Below, in pieces: positions 37,724-49,745 of a DNA stretch of 64,000 bases. Both the position numbers and the translations under genes were made by a program. The stretch comes from Echiichthys vipera (taxonomy: Eukaryota; Chordata; Actinopteri; Perciformes; Trachinidae): positions 16,444,563 through 16,508,562 of the forward strand of contig OY829667.1 of assembly GCA_963691815.1 (NCBI GenBank), written 5' to 3'. Numbering within the stretch: the stretch's first letter is position 1; every line of letters starts with the position of its first letter. The notes beneath the pieces are model-generated. The model was not told the origin of the DNA, did not search any database, and worked only from the letters and a program-made list of their open reading frames with translations.

Positions 37724-38414
37724 ATATGTAAATATGCTTGTCATTTCCTGAATATGTAAGTAAAAATAAAAGACTTGTTACCAAAGTGTTACTTAAAATA
37801 TGCAAATGGTTTCTGGTGACATCCCATATCAGGGGAACATATTTCTGCATTGCTTGCCGACTGGTGTGACTTGGTCACATGTTCTTTACAAGACTGGCTA
37901 AAGGATCAGTGGTAAATTAGAGAAAAGAAAAACTCAAGATGAAGATATTTAATCGGCTGAGATCATATACAAGTCTATATCTTTCTTACTCTAGTCGTGC
38001 AGCATCTGTCCTTGTTCAATCCATCCATCCATCCATCCATCCCCTCCTCAGAACTCATTTGCAGCCTCTGAGTCGATCCATCTCCTTCTGTTTGCTGTCC
38101 TTGGTCTTTCTCTGACTAACTTCCTACTCATCTTTCTCTTTTTATCTAATCCCTCTCCACTAGCAATGCTGCATTGGCTCCAGCCTTCTTAGCAGCACAG
38201 TTAAAAAAAAAGAAGGGAAAAACAGAGGGAGAGCAAGTGGATAACAAGTGGTGGGGAGAGACGGCTCAGGGAACAAAGGGGGAAATACTGAACTGGGGGT
38301 AAAACAAAAAAGACAAAATGATTGCAGTCGGCCAGAAAAAGGAGCGAGATAAAGCAGCCTAAGACAGAGGCTGGATGAGAGAGGGAGGTTGCGTCACAGC
38401 TCCAATCAGATATG
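37724..38414. other. Non-coding sequence with (CCAT)n
   Basis: Contains a short (CCAT)5 tetranucleotide tract at 38021-38042 and purine-rich stretches after 38200. No gene recognised. Confidence 0.45.
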
Positions 38415-38431
38415 ACAGAGAGAGAGAGAGC

Positions 38432-38480
<49 letters not shown>
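38415..38480. repeat. (GA)n microsatellite
   Basis: A GA array of about 60 bases with a CG and an AAA interruption. It is purine-only on the plus strand over most of its length. Confidence 0.94.
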
Positions 38481-38483
<3 letters not shown>

Positions 38484-38620
38484 GTGCGTGCGTGCGTGTG
38501 TGTGAGAGAGAAAGAGAAAGGATTGATGGGTTTAGGAGGCGGAAAGCCATAAAGAGGCAGAGGTCTATTAAAAGTGGAGTGTTGGGACGTACGTGGGTGC
38601 AGTGGTGATTTAAATTAAAC

Positions 38621-38654
38621 GTGTGTGTGTGTGTGTGTGTGTGGGTGTGTGTGT
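38621..38654. repeat. (GT)n microsatellite
   Basis: A GT array of about 34 bases with one GG interruption. Confidence 0.9.
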
Positions 38655-38796
38655 CTGGCTCTATGCGTTTGTGTGCATATTTTTCTGTGTTTGTCACCAA
38701 GGTGTGTCTGAGTCTGTTATAACTGTGTGTATTTCTGTCTGTATGTGTGTGTGTGTATATTTGATGTGTGTATAACTGAGTCACTCTGTCTATCTT

Positions 38797-38912
<116 letters not shown>

Positions 38913-38968
38913 TGTGCGTGCGTGCGCATGTTTTTTTTTTCTAAAAACCAGATAAATAAATCATATTT

Positions 38969-39001
38969 GATATATATATATATATACACACATATATATA
39001 T
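38969..39001. repeat. (TA)n microsatellite
   Basis: An alternating TA tract with a short ACACACA interruption at 38986-38992. It can form a cruciform. Confidence 0.9.
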
Positions 39002-39245
39002 GAAATAAAAAAACATAGCCTACATAAGATCAAAATAAGTGAGATCAACTACTGTATGTTTTAACATTAAAGGTCGAATATGGAGAATGAGCAGAACATC
39101 CATCTAGTGTCTCAAGATCGTAATCGCAACAATAAAACATCATTCTAGCACTCAGGTTGCCAGGTTGGTCACATTGGATTGGTTCGGTCGCTTGGGCAAA
39201 CTTCTCCAAATTACCAGACTGATCTGCGAGTAAAATACAATGGAG

Positions 39246-39428
39246 GGGGCGGCCGGTGGCTGAGTGGTTAAAGCATGTAAAGAGGCTGAAGGTCCTCGAG
39301 GCAGCAGCTGGGGGTCCGACTCCGATCTGCGGCCCTATGCTGCATGTCTCCCCCTCTCTCTCTCACCCCATTTCCTGTCCGTCCTATATAACAAAAGGCT
39401 TGAAAACTGCCAAAAGTAATCTAAAATG
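39246..39428 (+). mobile_element. tRNA-derived SINE with perfect 14-bp TSD
   Basis: AAAATACAATGGAG occurs at 39232-39245 and 39429-39442, a perfect 14-base target duplication. The insert is 183 bases. Its head has an A box TGGCTGAGTGGTTA (39257-39270), of the tRNA-Leu/Ser type, and a B-box-like GGTCCGACTCC (39313-39323). The body has TATGCTGCATGTCTCCCCCT and ends AAAGGCTTGAAAACTGCCAA followed by an A-rich tail. It is a polymerase III retroposon and not a working tRNA gene. The perfect duplication suggests a relatively recent insertion. Confidence 0.92.
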
Positions 39429-39442
39429 AAAATACAATGGAG

Positions 39443-40328
39443 CTTGTGATATCAGGATGGTCTTGCGAGGCTAATACTTTCATTCTGTACCCTTCAAAAT
39501 GCCCCGTGGTTGTATTATTTTTTTTTAAATATAGCTTTTAATGAAGATTCTACATATTCAATCTTTAATGCACTTCCACAGCCTACTGAAAATGAAACAC
39601 ACTGTACAGTATATACAAATAATGAATGCAAATAAATTGGATCAAATATGTGCATGACCACAAGCTACTGAAAATTGGAACAATCCAGTCAGGATTTTTA
39701 ACAAGACAAAACAAGAGCATCATTGTGAATGGGAATGCGGCACAGTGAAAGTTTTATCTCCATTATCTTGTTTTAATAACCGTTGGAAGCCATAACTGTA
39801 ATTGAAAATAAAGTCCATTCATTTCCCAGCTCTAGATTGAACGTAAACTCAAAACACAGAGGGGGGGGGGGGGGGTGAGCAGTGGGTGAGAAAGAGAGGT
39901 GACTGAGGACGGGCAAAGACGGAGGGGGATCTGCAGAGCAACACAGTGCCACTCAGAGTGGCTCCCTGCCAGCTGACCACAGCTCGGAGTCTATTTCACC
40001 CACCATTGCCAACGTCAGAAAGAGTAATGAGTGTATTTACCGTATTCTGGACGGTATTCTGTTCAGTTGGTTGTAACGTGCATCCTTGTTTTTTGTTCTT
40101 AAGTCCTTATTTTGATGGGCCTGCAGATCTCAGTACAAAACATCCTTTCTATAAGTATGCCATGCACATAAAGAAACATATTTTCCAGATTACAGCAAGA
40201 CTGCAGACAGTTGGATTGTTTGGTTCACAGCAGGCTGAGCACCGTACATTACAGTACCTGCCCGGTACCAAGGAGAACAAGCGGCAACCTCCAGGGCAAA
40301 AAACAGCGGTTCCTTAATTGGCCAAGTC
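39443..40328. other. Non-coding sequence with poly-G run
   Basis: A 15-base G run at 39861-39875. The open frame 39946-40317 (123 codons) has no domain and is judged chance. Confidence 0.45.
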
Positions 40329-40447
40329 AATCCCCATAGACCTCCATGTTAAAATACTGTAAATAACTGAAACATGTTTACAGCCTGCTACTAGAACGGT
40401 TTGGTCGCTCTTGTTATTTCTGCTTTCATGACAGCTGTAAGGGGGGG
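40329..40447 (+). mobile_element. Teleost dispersed repeat fragment
   Basis: Contains CATAGACCTCCATGTTAAAA, AACATGTTTACAGCCTGCTA, AACGGTTTGGTCGCTC and CATGACAGCTGTAAGGGGG. These words occur in the same order in a common fish repeat related to the one at 36081-36300. Boundaries approximate. Confidence 0.6.
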
Positions 40448-41639
40448 TTGAATTTGTTCGCTCTGTACCTGCTGGATGAAGCTGATCGCCAATTAGTCAA
40501 TAAATGCAGGTACATAACCACAATTAAAGGATCCTTGCCCAAAATATGTGTAGGTTTAAAATAAAAACATTGAATTCCCATTTATCCTTTTCCAATTTCA
40601 ATAGTGCCGTCCGCCTCAAACATCCAGTAATGGTATGACTGTGTAATATTTATCCTACCACAAAAGTTTCTAACTTTAAACCAGTCACCTAAAAACTATT
40701 GAATCTGTTTGCTTCAACAACTGAAAAAACATCTCTTCTTCATATGCCACTAAAAATATGAATATAATAGAAATCATTAAAGGTAACAACTCACTTATGA
40801 CATGCTTTTGGCACTGTGTTTGAAAATCACTTCCAATTATAATTGCCAATCAATAATTTCTGAAGCTTACAGTCCAACGAAAGACAAATATGCTGTCCCT
40901 GTTTTTAGTTCATATTCTTCTAGCTTGTCTGATTACTTTTGCATGTGTGATTACAGATATTGGTTTTCTGGAATCAGATTAGTGTAGCTTCGGTATGACA
41001 TGTAATCAATTTCCTTCTGAACCTTTGTTGGCAGACGCAGGTCTCCGCCGTCCTCACCCGTGTCTGCCCTTCAGTGCCTAGTCATGCCAAGCAAGCCTCG
41101 AGGTCCGTTCTGCTGATGGCAAGGCTGCCTAATATCTGCTTATCTCCCTCTCACACTGCGCTCTGACACGGTGACTATTGCTAATATCTGGCCAGGAGAT
41201 GCCGAGTCAGGAGAAACGAAAGCCACGGGGGAGAAAGAGAACTGGCAATATAAGAGAGTCAACCAGAGAGCTGGAGGAGGAGGAAAATGCTTCCTGTCAT
41301 GAGAGAGGAGAGATGTGAAGGAGCTGTGTGGCTTTTTTTGTACTGAGCTCTTCCGTTCATTAGACATCCATCTTTTGAAAAAGATTGGGCACCTACCTAC
41401 ACAAGGATCAACTGCACAATATGGAAACATACTGCCGTATTGCAGGGTAAGTTGGTAACTGACAGTACCACACAGACACAGACAGGATTCTTTATTTAAC
41501 CATGTAAATTTGCCTACATCGAAATTAGGGTCTACTAGGGATTTTTGGGAACGGTAACAAATTAAGAGGCAGAAATGAGCGGTTGTTATAGTGAAATTTT
41601 GAGCTGGAATGAAAATAGGGAAAAAAAAATGCGGATTGT
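40448..41639. other. Non-coding sequence
   Basis: The minus-strand frame 41140-41646 is 168 codons and free of simple repeats, but it lacks domains, conserved motifs or splice support. No other feature seen. Confidence 0.45.
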
Positions 41640-42132
41640 GCACCAATATGAATACATTTCTCAGAGAGATGGTATCCTAAACAAATAACTTTATGAAATA
41701 ATATTTAACATTATTATATTGTCAACCAATTCTTGAATTGAACACTGAGAAAATAAAGATAAAATAAATAGCTGTAAAAACTATGTGCAGTATCAGTCAA
41801 TTGTTGACCATTTAAATAAAAAATAAAATAAATAGCAAAATAAACATTGTTTAGTATCTGTCAATTGATGACCATTTAAAAAGAATAAATTAAAATAAAT
41901 AGCTAAATAAACATAATGTTCAGTATCAGTCAATTGCTGATCATTTGAATAAAGAATAAAGAATACATAAAAAAATAAAATAACTATATGACACCATCAA
42001 TGTTCTGTAAAAGAGGATTTCATATTGGCACATATGAGATAGACATTTCGCCAATACTGAAAGATAGCGATGTCTGTTATAGGCCAATACCGGCCGATAA
42101 TATCAGCTGACGGACACATCAGTCAGGCTCCA
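41640..42132 (+). mobile_element. DNA-element fragment with internal tandem repeat
   Basis: The right part (41996-42132) reads AGGATTTCATATTGGCACAT, then CCAATACCGGCCGATAATAT and CACATCAGTCAGGCTCC. This matches the end of a fish repeat whose termini contain CGGCCGATA words. Upstream (about 41755-41950) three tandem units of 64-69 bases carry AGTATCAGTCAATTG (units at 41789, 41853 and 41922) in an AAATAAA-rich context. Left boundary uncertain. Confidence 0.55.
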
Positions 42133-42525
42133 ATCCAACTGTACTGTGCATCAACTAATATTTAACTTTCCTCGGTAGATGTTCATCACACTCCTCTCCC
42201 TCTCCATCCTCCACTATTCCCTGGATGGCCCTGGAAGACCGGAGCTTGTTTAACAATAATTTCACCACTGGTATCGCTGAGCGCTCTTCAACCTGAAGAG
42301 CCAAATCTGTGCCCACCAACCACTCGGGCTCCTCTTCACAGGTCCTCAACAATGGTCCGCTGTGGCCAAGGGGCTGCTTGAGTTGTCGTTATCATCTTTA
42401 GACAAGGAGGTAAACGCCTGCTACTTCCTAATCAACCGGGGCCATCTTGACTCAAAGCCTCCCTGACTCTTTTCTCAACCACTTGTGGGCTGACAGGTTT
42501 GGCATCAAGAGCAGGGTAAGAGTGG
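42133..42525. other. Non-coding or possibly exonic stretch
   Basis: On the minus strand an uninterrupted frame of 77 codons runs from 42388 to 42155 with an acidic C-terminal part (EDGEGEECDEH). It has no domain I recognise and lacks convincing splice signals. On the plus strand GCAGGGTAAGAG at 42511-42522 resembles a splice donor directly before the (GT)n array. Neither is enough for a gene call. Confidence 0.3.
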
Positions 42526-42640
<115 letters not shown>

Positions 42641-43038
42641 GGGAGGTGCAGTGTTTGTTTTTGTGCATGTGTGTCTCACCATAAATGTGTCTCTGCTGGT
42701 ATGGGTGCATCTCTTTCCACCATGCACGTGTTCTATGTGTGTGTGTTTGTACATGTGCCTGGATACTTCTTGTAAGTGTGTGTTCTCGCACCCTACAGGG
42801 TCTCGCAGCACCTCTCTAAGTGTGTACCAGAGCCGAGTACCAAAGAGCTCTGCTTCAACTAATGAAGACTGGCAGAACTAGTTCCATTTGGCCCACCAGG
42901 GTACTCCATCGCCACAGCGCAATTTGGAGACATCTGCTTGAAGTGGACCAGTTTTAATCAGACACTTAATGTTTTCCAAAGTCAATCACAGCCATGCACA
43001 TGGATACTGCCAAGAAAAGGTCAAGAAGATACTGACAC

Positions 43039-43697
43039 TAGGGATAGGTATTGTTGGGATTTATTGATACGACTACTCTTATTGGTTCAGTTCTTCATCG
43101 ATATCCTTTTTGGGGGCTGGTATGTCTCTGCGAGCAGCTAAGTTTACAACAACAGAGAGAAGCTGTGTTTCCATAAACATATTTTGATGCACATTTCGAA
43201 AATTCACATTAGAAAGCTTTATGGAAACAGGAACATCTGATAAAATGTGCTCAGATGCGCTAAATGGGATATGGAAACACATCTGCCCAATACATTTTGA
43301 CGTGGCAAACTCTCAACTCACATGGCTGATCAGCTGTTTCCATCTGATGTTTCAGATGTTCCCATAGCGTGTATTCGTCTCTGGGCAGCATGAAACATGG
43401 ACAATACTAGCTGACATGAAAGAGCAATTAAAACTTGCCCATCTTCTGCTCTGTGTACTGGAGGATTACAGCCTGGTGTTGCCTACAGAGCCACATGCTG
43501 ACCAAACTACGCAGTCTAGTTGATGGAAACGCACCTAATTTCAAAAGTTTGCTAAAGATTTCCCTGAAAGTTGAATGGTAACAGCTAAAGAGGGAGAGAA
43601 GGTTTGAGACGCCAGATAACCGTATTTTTCCCAGTGGAAGCCTCACTCTCTAATTTTGCAAACTAGCAGAACCGATAACTTTCGTGGGGCATCCCTA
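43039..43697. mobile_element. hAT-type non-autonomous element, 659 bp, exact 8-bp TSD
   Basis: ACTGACAC flanks both ends (43031-43038 and 43698-43705). The left terminus is TAGGGATAGGTATTG; reading in from the right it is TAGGGATGCCCCACG. No transposase frame. It contains a smaller inverted-repeat element at about 43162-43536. Exact duplication with short imperfect termini fits hAT. Confidence 0.88.
43162..43536. mobile_element. Nested inverted-repeat element (GTGTTTCCAT termini)
   Basis: The left end GCTGTGTTTCCATAAAC and, reading in from the right, AGGTGCGTTTCCATCAAC are similar inverted termini. Two further GTTTCCAT or ATGGAAAC words inside (43222-43230, 43270-43278, 43335-43343) suggest internal duplication of the terminus. 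Similar termini are common in fish MITEs. Target duplication not identified. Confidence 0.6.
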
Positions 43698-43705
43698 ACT
43701 GACAC

Positions 43706-45554
43706 CAGATTTGACTTTTTTCTTACTTCGGTTCAAATGTCTGTATTTTGTCCTTATATAACTGCCTCCTCCAGACTTCTGGATCTCTGTGATCGATTGT
43801 GAGGTTATTGGTGCAGCGACCAGCATTTGGTCTCCTAGGCGCCGTAGTGGCGAAGACCCGGCAGAGCTGGCTCATCTAAAACTCATAAACAAAGCATGCC
43901 GCCCAATTACTTTAATAGAGCAGAGCCACAAAGAGCCTTGCAACTCATAAAGGACCGGAACAATTAATATCAGCGATAATAAAAGTATAAAGGAGAAGCA
44001 GGCGCACCTGATGACATGGACCATAATGTACCCATTTCTTTTTTGTGTGTGCCAATTAAAAGATAGTTAAAGCTATTTTTAAGGTGAGGAATATAAGAAA
44101 TTCACACAAGTCATGGTTGCTTATTCCCTCACTTACTGTTACTCAATTTCCCAGCAGTCGACATTTGATGCTAAGCTTTACCAGAATGTTCCAATGACAG
44201 CTACACAGTGCCTACAGGCTACAGTACTGTATCCTTAACCTGCTGTTTCACTACACTGATGTATCAAAAGGCTCTTCTCTGCAGTTTTTGTTTCCAACAG
44301 CAATGCAATAAACAGCAGCGCTCTGTTATCAAAAATGTGGTCCACGTTCAATGTGTTCCACTTTAAGGGAAAGCGCACCCTTAATGCATTCAGTATGGGC
44401 TTTCACATTCCGTATGCACTCCACTTGATGTCTCTATTTATTTTGTGATAACATTTACATTACTTACTCACACTACACATTTGCTGTTGCACCGCAATCT
44501 CACTATAGTTTGCCTCTCCATTAAATGCGTTGATGCACTTTCTGTAAAAAGCAATTCCACTCCCCTATATCACAATTTGTTTTTTTTTCTCTCTTCCCTT
44601 AAAATGTTAAATCGTCTTCTGGGAAATTAGTGGATGGAAAAGTGCACCCAATGATTTGTCACGAGTAACAAAATATGTATTCAGTCACAAAATTGGACAG
44701 AAGCATGTTGAGTATACGATGTTGAGATGGTCACGTGCCTCCTAATATAACATAGACACACTGTGGCAGCCATCTCTTCCATATGTTGCTTTCACATCCT
44801 CCCTCTTAATATTCCACAGTTATTCTCAACCTGGAACAACCTGATTGTTTTGTACCAAGCAGCCTGAAAACAGCCTACTTTGTGGTCCCTCGTGTGGCTT
44901 AATTGATCTGCCGATTGGCACAAGCAATGAGTGCATGCATGCAATTGGCTGATGGCTTCTCAGCATCATCAGCTCCCTATCGACTGCCTCTGTGGGCAAA
45001 AAAAAAAGGCAAATTCTAAACTGGCAGTCGTGCTCCGGCTGGGAGAGTTCATTTGGAGACAATTTAAGCTCTGTCATGTTTCCAGAAAGTCATGAGAGAC
45101 GGACAGGAAGCAGATAACTTCCGTCCTTCTTGGCAGTCGCTAGACTGCAAGATGACACGTGTGTGTTTACATTTTGCAGCTGCGCCGCACACATGTGTGC
45201 AGTAGAGTTCAACATGCAGTATTATCACTGGCTGACATCTGCCACATGTTTTTTCTCTGTCATCCAGCAGCCTTTGACCTGCAACTATACAGTACATCAT
45301 GTTCTGGCACAGCATGTCACAGCCTAATGTGCTGGACGTTTACACATTACGTTATTAAATGAATGTACATCAGATGTCATGGTCAAATGTATACCTTGAT
45401 ACCTTGATACAACCACAGAGATTTAAATTATTGCCCAATTTTAAGAACTCATTTGTCATTTAAGGTGCAGTATTTTCTTACACATTGTAAGAGACATGTA
45501 TCATTCCATCATTTGCCAACTTAAGAAAGTCTCAGTACTCTGATCCAACACAAT
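43706..45554. other. Non-coding sequence
   Basis: No exon recognised. 43740-44000 is free of simple repeats and of recognised transposons and is a reasonable place to look for conserved non-coding sequence. The overlapping frames at 45064-45362 on both strands have no domain. Confidence 0.4.
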
Positions 45555-45562
45555 ACCAACCA

Positions 45563-46464
45563 CAGTGTTGGTACTTTTAAAAAGTAATTAGTTATAGTTA
45601 CTCACTACTTGTTCCATAAAATAACTGACAAGTAACTGAATTACTCCATAACAAAAGTAACTAGTTACCAGGGAAAGTAACTATTTGCGTTACTGTTAAA
45701 AAAAAAGTTGCGATATGGACCTTTTTTACAAACAGATGAAATCAGTAGAACAGGCAGGTACTTGTACATAACCATCAATATTTATTACACATCAAAAATC
45801 AAGTATCGTCTTTATTATCTATTATCTTCGTAACAAAACTAGACGGTATAAGTAAATAATATAAAGTGTGTCTATATCAAATTAAATCAAACTCTCACAA
45901 CCTGAGACAACTGGTCAAGTAAACAACCTGTACTTCAAAGTATTTTGTTCACAACATCAGTCAACATTTAAACCAAAAAAGTGCATTTAACTCTGTAGTC
46001 TTAATTAAATAAATCAAACTCCAAATCTCAGACGACTGGACTGGTAGACATTCTTTAAGTATTGTCTTCAAAAGTGAACAGTTTACAAAACAACTGTATT
46101 TCAAGTATTTTCTTTATTAAAAAAGTAAACAGTTTAACAACAGTGCTTTTCAAGATTGAACTATAGCTCCAAGATATTCAAGATACTCCAGGCTCTGATT
46201 GGCTACCATGGAACGTGAATCTGCCTTAGCCAATCGCTTATCTGGTTGTTAACCCACCCGGTCTCCTCGCTAGCAGTTTGTGTGTGGAGCATGGAGCCAG
46301 GGTTGCCTTCGGATTACGCACTTGATTCAATCAATTCATAGTACGCACCGCATTTAACGCTCAGTAACGGTAACTGCGTTGTAACGGCGGAAACAGTAAT
46401 TCGTTAGAATACCCAGTTACTGAAAAAATAACGGCGTTACTTAAAGGCTGTAACTCCAACACTG
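45563..46464. mobile_element. hAT-type non-autonomous element, 902 bp, exact 8-bp TSD
   Basis: ACCAACCA flanks both ends (45555-45562 and 46465-46472). Termini are CAGTGTTGG on both sides (inverted on the right). Subterminal sequence is full of GTAACTAGTTAC-type words (45600-45710 and 46365-46455), a pattern I recognise from a very common fish element. No transposase frame. Repeated TCAAGTATTTTCTTTA-type phrases occur inside (45935-46125). Confidence 0.9.
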
Positions 46465-46472
46465 ACCAACCA

Positions 46473-47759
46473 GGGGCTACCTTTTTAATATAGCAGAGCC
46501 ACCTTGAGAGAAGTTGGCACTTGCTATATATTAACAACTTTAACTGCTGCCCACCAGAGACAGAGGTGAAGCGTTATGTGGCTTAACTCTACAGCTCCAA
46601 TTACTCTCCAGTAACAAGTAGTAACAAAGTTTAACAAGTGTTCCTAGTTCAAAAATCTAAGAGAAAGCATAATGATCAAAGTCACACCGAGTGTAATTAT
46701 AAAATCTATTGGACAGCAGATATATCTCATCACAGCTTCTTTGGTGTCGATTACCTCCTCCTTGAGTACAATGGAATGAATCACAGCCATTTAGTATTTG
46801 ACTTCAATTGTCTCTGTGCTCTCCGACTGCTCAACTTGCTTAACTCCCACTCATGTTTGGCTGGCAGCTTTAACGACTTTATTTTCTAAAGATGTCATCA
46901 GTTACTGCGTTCGCTTACTGTTGCTAAAAAGGAACACAAGCTGCTCCATCTGATGGTAACAGAACCCACTCCAATCCAAGTGCAATCAACAGACTTAGGT
47001 TCAGGTCTCTAACTTTTAAAGCAATTTGCCACACATGCTTTTTTGCTCCTTGTATGCTACCACAGACTGAGATGTTCTCGCAAAGGGTTCAGACAACAAA
47101 ACAGCTCTTTAGAAACGATGCAACGTGCTTAAAAATGTATCCTAATGATAACCATGAATGTCACCCATACTTTCATATCCAATATTCCTGCGTTAAAGGC
47201 TATTCTTAATGGTTGTTCTGAGTGATTACTATTGTACTAACAGCACATAGTCATCGACTGCAACCTGTCCCCTGAATATTACTACATTTTAATGTCTGTA
47301 ACAATGATTATAACCCCTGTTTCAATCAAACCGCTTCTGTATAATTTTAACAAAGAGCTCTATAGGAGTGACAAGGCTTGAGAAAGTGACCTCCATAAAA
47401 TCAGTAATCTTATTTTTGTTTGACCGTTGGTTTACGGCCCTCCTAAGGTCTTCTATTTGTCAGTTTTACAAAATAAGAGCCCTAAATCTATAGATTCGGA
47501 ATGGCTGAGAGAAGGTTGTGTTTGGGGTATGGACACACTCAAGGGCGACGCTGGAGTGGGGCTGTAAACCACAGTGCTATATGTGTGTGTGAGTGTAAGT
47601 GCTGATGTTCTGCACACACAACTCGTAAACAACAAGCCAACACAGGACCAGACAGAACACCAATCAAATCAATGCAGGTTCGACGTCTATTGCCCCCGTG
47701 TGTGTGTGTGCAGATCACTGGATCAATCCACGGGGGGAAGAGGTTGACAGAATAATGAC
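46473..47759. other. Non-coding sequence
   Basis: No gene or transposon recognised. The open frame 46638-46889 has mixed composition without a domain. Confidence 0.45.
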
Positions 47760-47773
47760 CTGTCCTCTCTTTT

Positions 47774-47808
<35 letters not shown>

Positions 47809-48550
47809 GCCAATCTCCTCTACGTTCTTGCATTTCTCTCTCAAGCTTTCCCTCTCTGCTCCTATACCGCCCCCATTTTCATTCATCCATCCGTCCCTTA
47901 TTCATCTTTTTTCTCTTCCTGTTACACTGGTCCAGGAATAACTCCTCTCTGTTGCCTCTAATCTCAAATATTTCCCTTTCATCCAATCTTTTCTTCATCT
48001 CACTGCCATCCACAGTAATCTTCCCTTTCACTTTTGTTGCCAATTGCCTTTCTCGTCCCTTTTTATAAAATTCTCTTTTCAAGCGACCCCCCTCCACTCC
48101 ACTCCCAGCCCCAATAACTCAAACAGTGCTTTCTTTGATGCATCATTCATGGTTTTGTTCCCTAATGCACTCTCTATCTCTTTCACAGCCACACTATCAA
48201 ATCTTCATCATCTGCTTTTATCTAGTGTTCCAGCTTGCCCCTTCTCCCTCCCTTGTAATGCCTTGTCTTGGTTTCTCATGCTGCTGCTTCTTGCCCCTTT
48301 CTATTTCTATCCGTGCATCAGAGCTCAGTCTTACTCCCTGCTCTTTCAACCCTTTCTTTCATGCCCCCCCCTCCTCCTATATCCCTCTCATTCCCTTCTC
48401 CATCACTTTCACTTTTCTCTTCCATTTCTTCCTCATTCAGCCAGCCCTCTTCGTCTTTTCCATCCAACCGCATCCCCCCCTCCATACCACACACGTGTCC
48501 CTCCATTTTCTCTCCTCCACTCCCTTTTCTGTCCCTCCGTCGTTCCCTGA
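47760..48550 (+). repeat. Polypyrimidine domain, about 800 bp
   Basis: The plus strand is strongly enriched in C and T throughout, starting with (TC)16 at 47776-47808 and continuing as mixed CCT/TTC/TCC sequence to the purine-rich change at about 48550. The long Ser/Pro/Leu/Phe-rich frames in three phases here (48044-48550, 48126-48563, 48268-48555) are a direct result of the composition and are not genes. Such tracts can form triplex DNA. Confidence 0.8.
47776..47808. repeat. (TC)n microsatellite
   Basis: A perfect TC array of about 33 bases at the 5' edge of the polypyrimidine domain. Confidence 0.94.
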
Positions 48551-49502
<952 letters not shown>

Positions 49503-49639
49503 CGCTGAATAAAAAGAAGATTGGACTGCATACAGCTCATTTAGTTAATTACTCAATTTGTTTTGAGCCTTTCTATCATAAAGATATGATCTGAGTTCTG
49601 ACAAAATAGCTGTCTCGGTGTTGCCCAGTTATGTTGGAT

Positions 49640-49745
49640 GTCAAAGCATTCAATTAATCATTTGGCTGACCGGTCTATAAAAATTCAGTTTACAATCATA
49701 GAAGACGAAAAAAACAATTATCAAAATAGTTGACGATTCAAAAAG
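49640..49745 (-). mobile_element. Possible MITE fragment, TAGGGCTGCAAC family, reversed
   Basis: On the minus strand it reads AATCGTCAACTATTTTGATA (from 49737 downward) and later AAATGATTAATTGAATGC, words of the same family as 30745-30999. Short and diverged, so the call is tentative. Confidence 0.4.

Noticed and set aside
41140..41646. 168-codon minus-strand frame free of simple repeats
   Set aside because: No recognisable domain, no conserved motif pattern, and no neighbouring exon-like structure.
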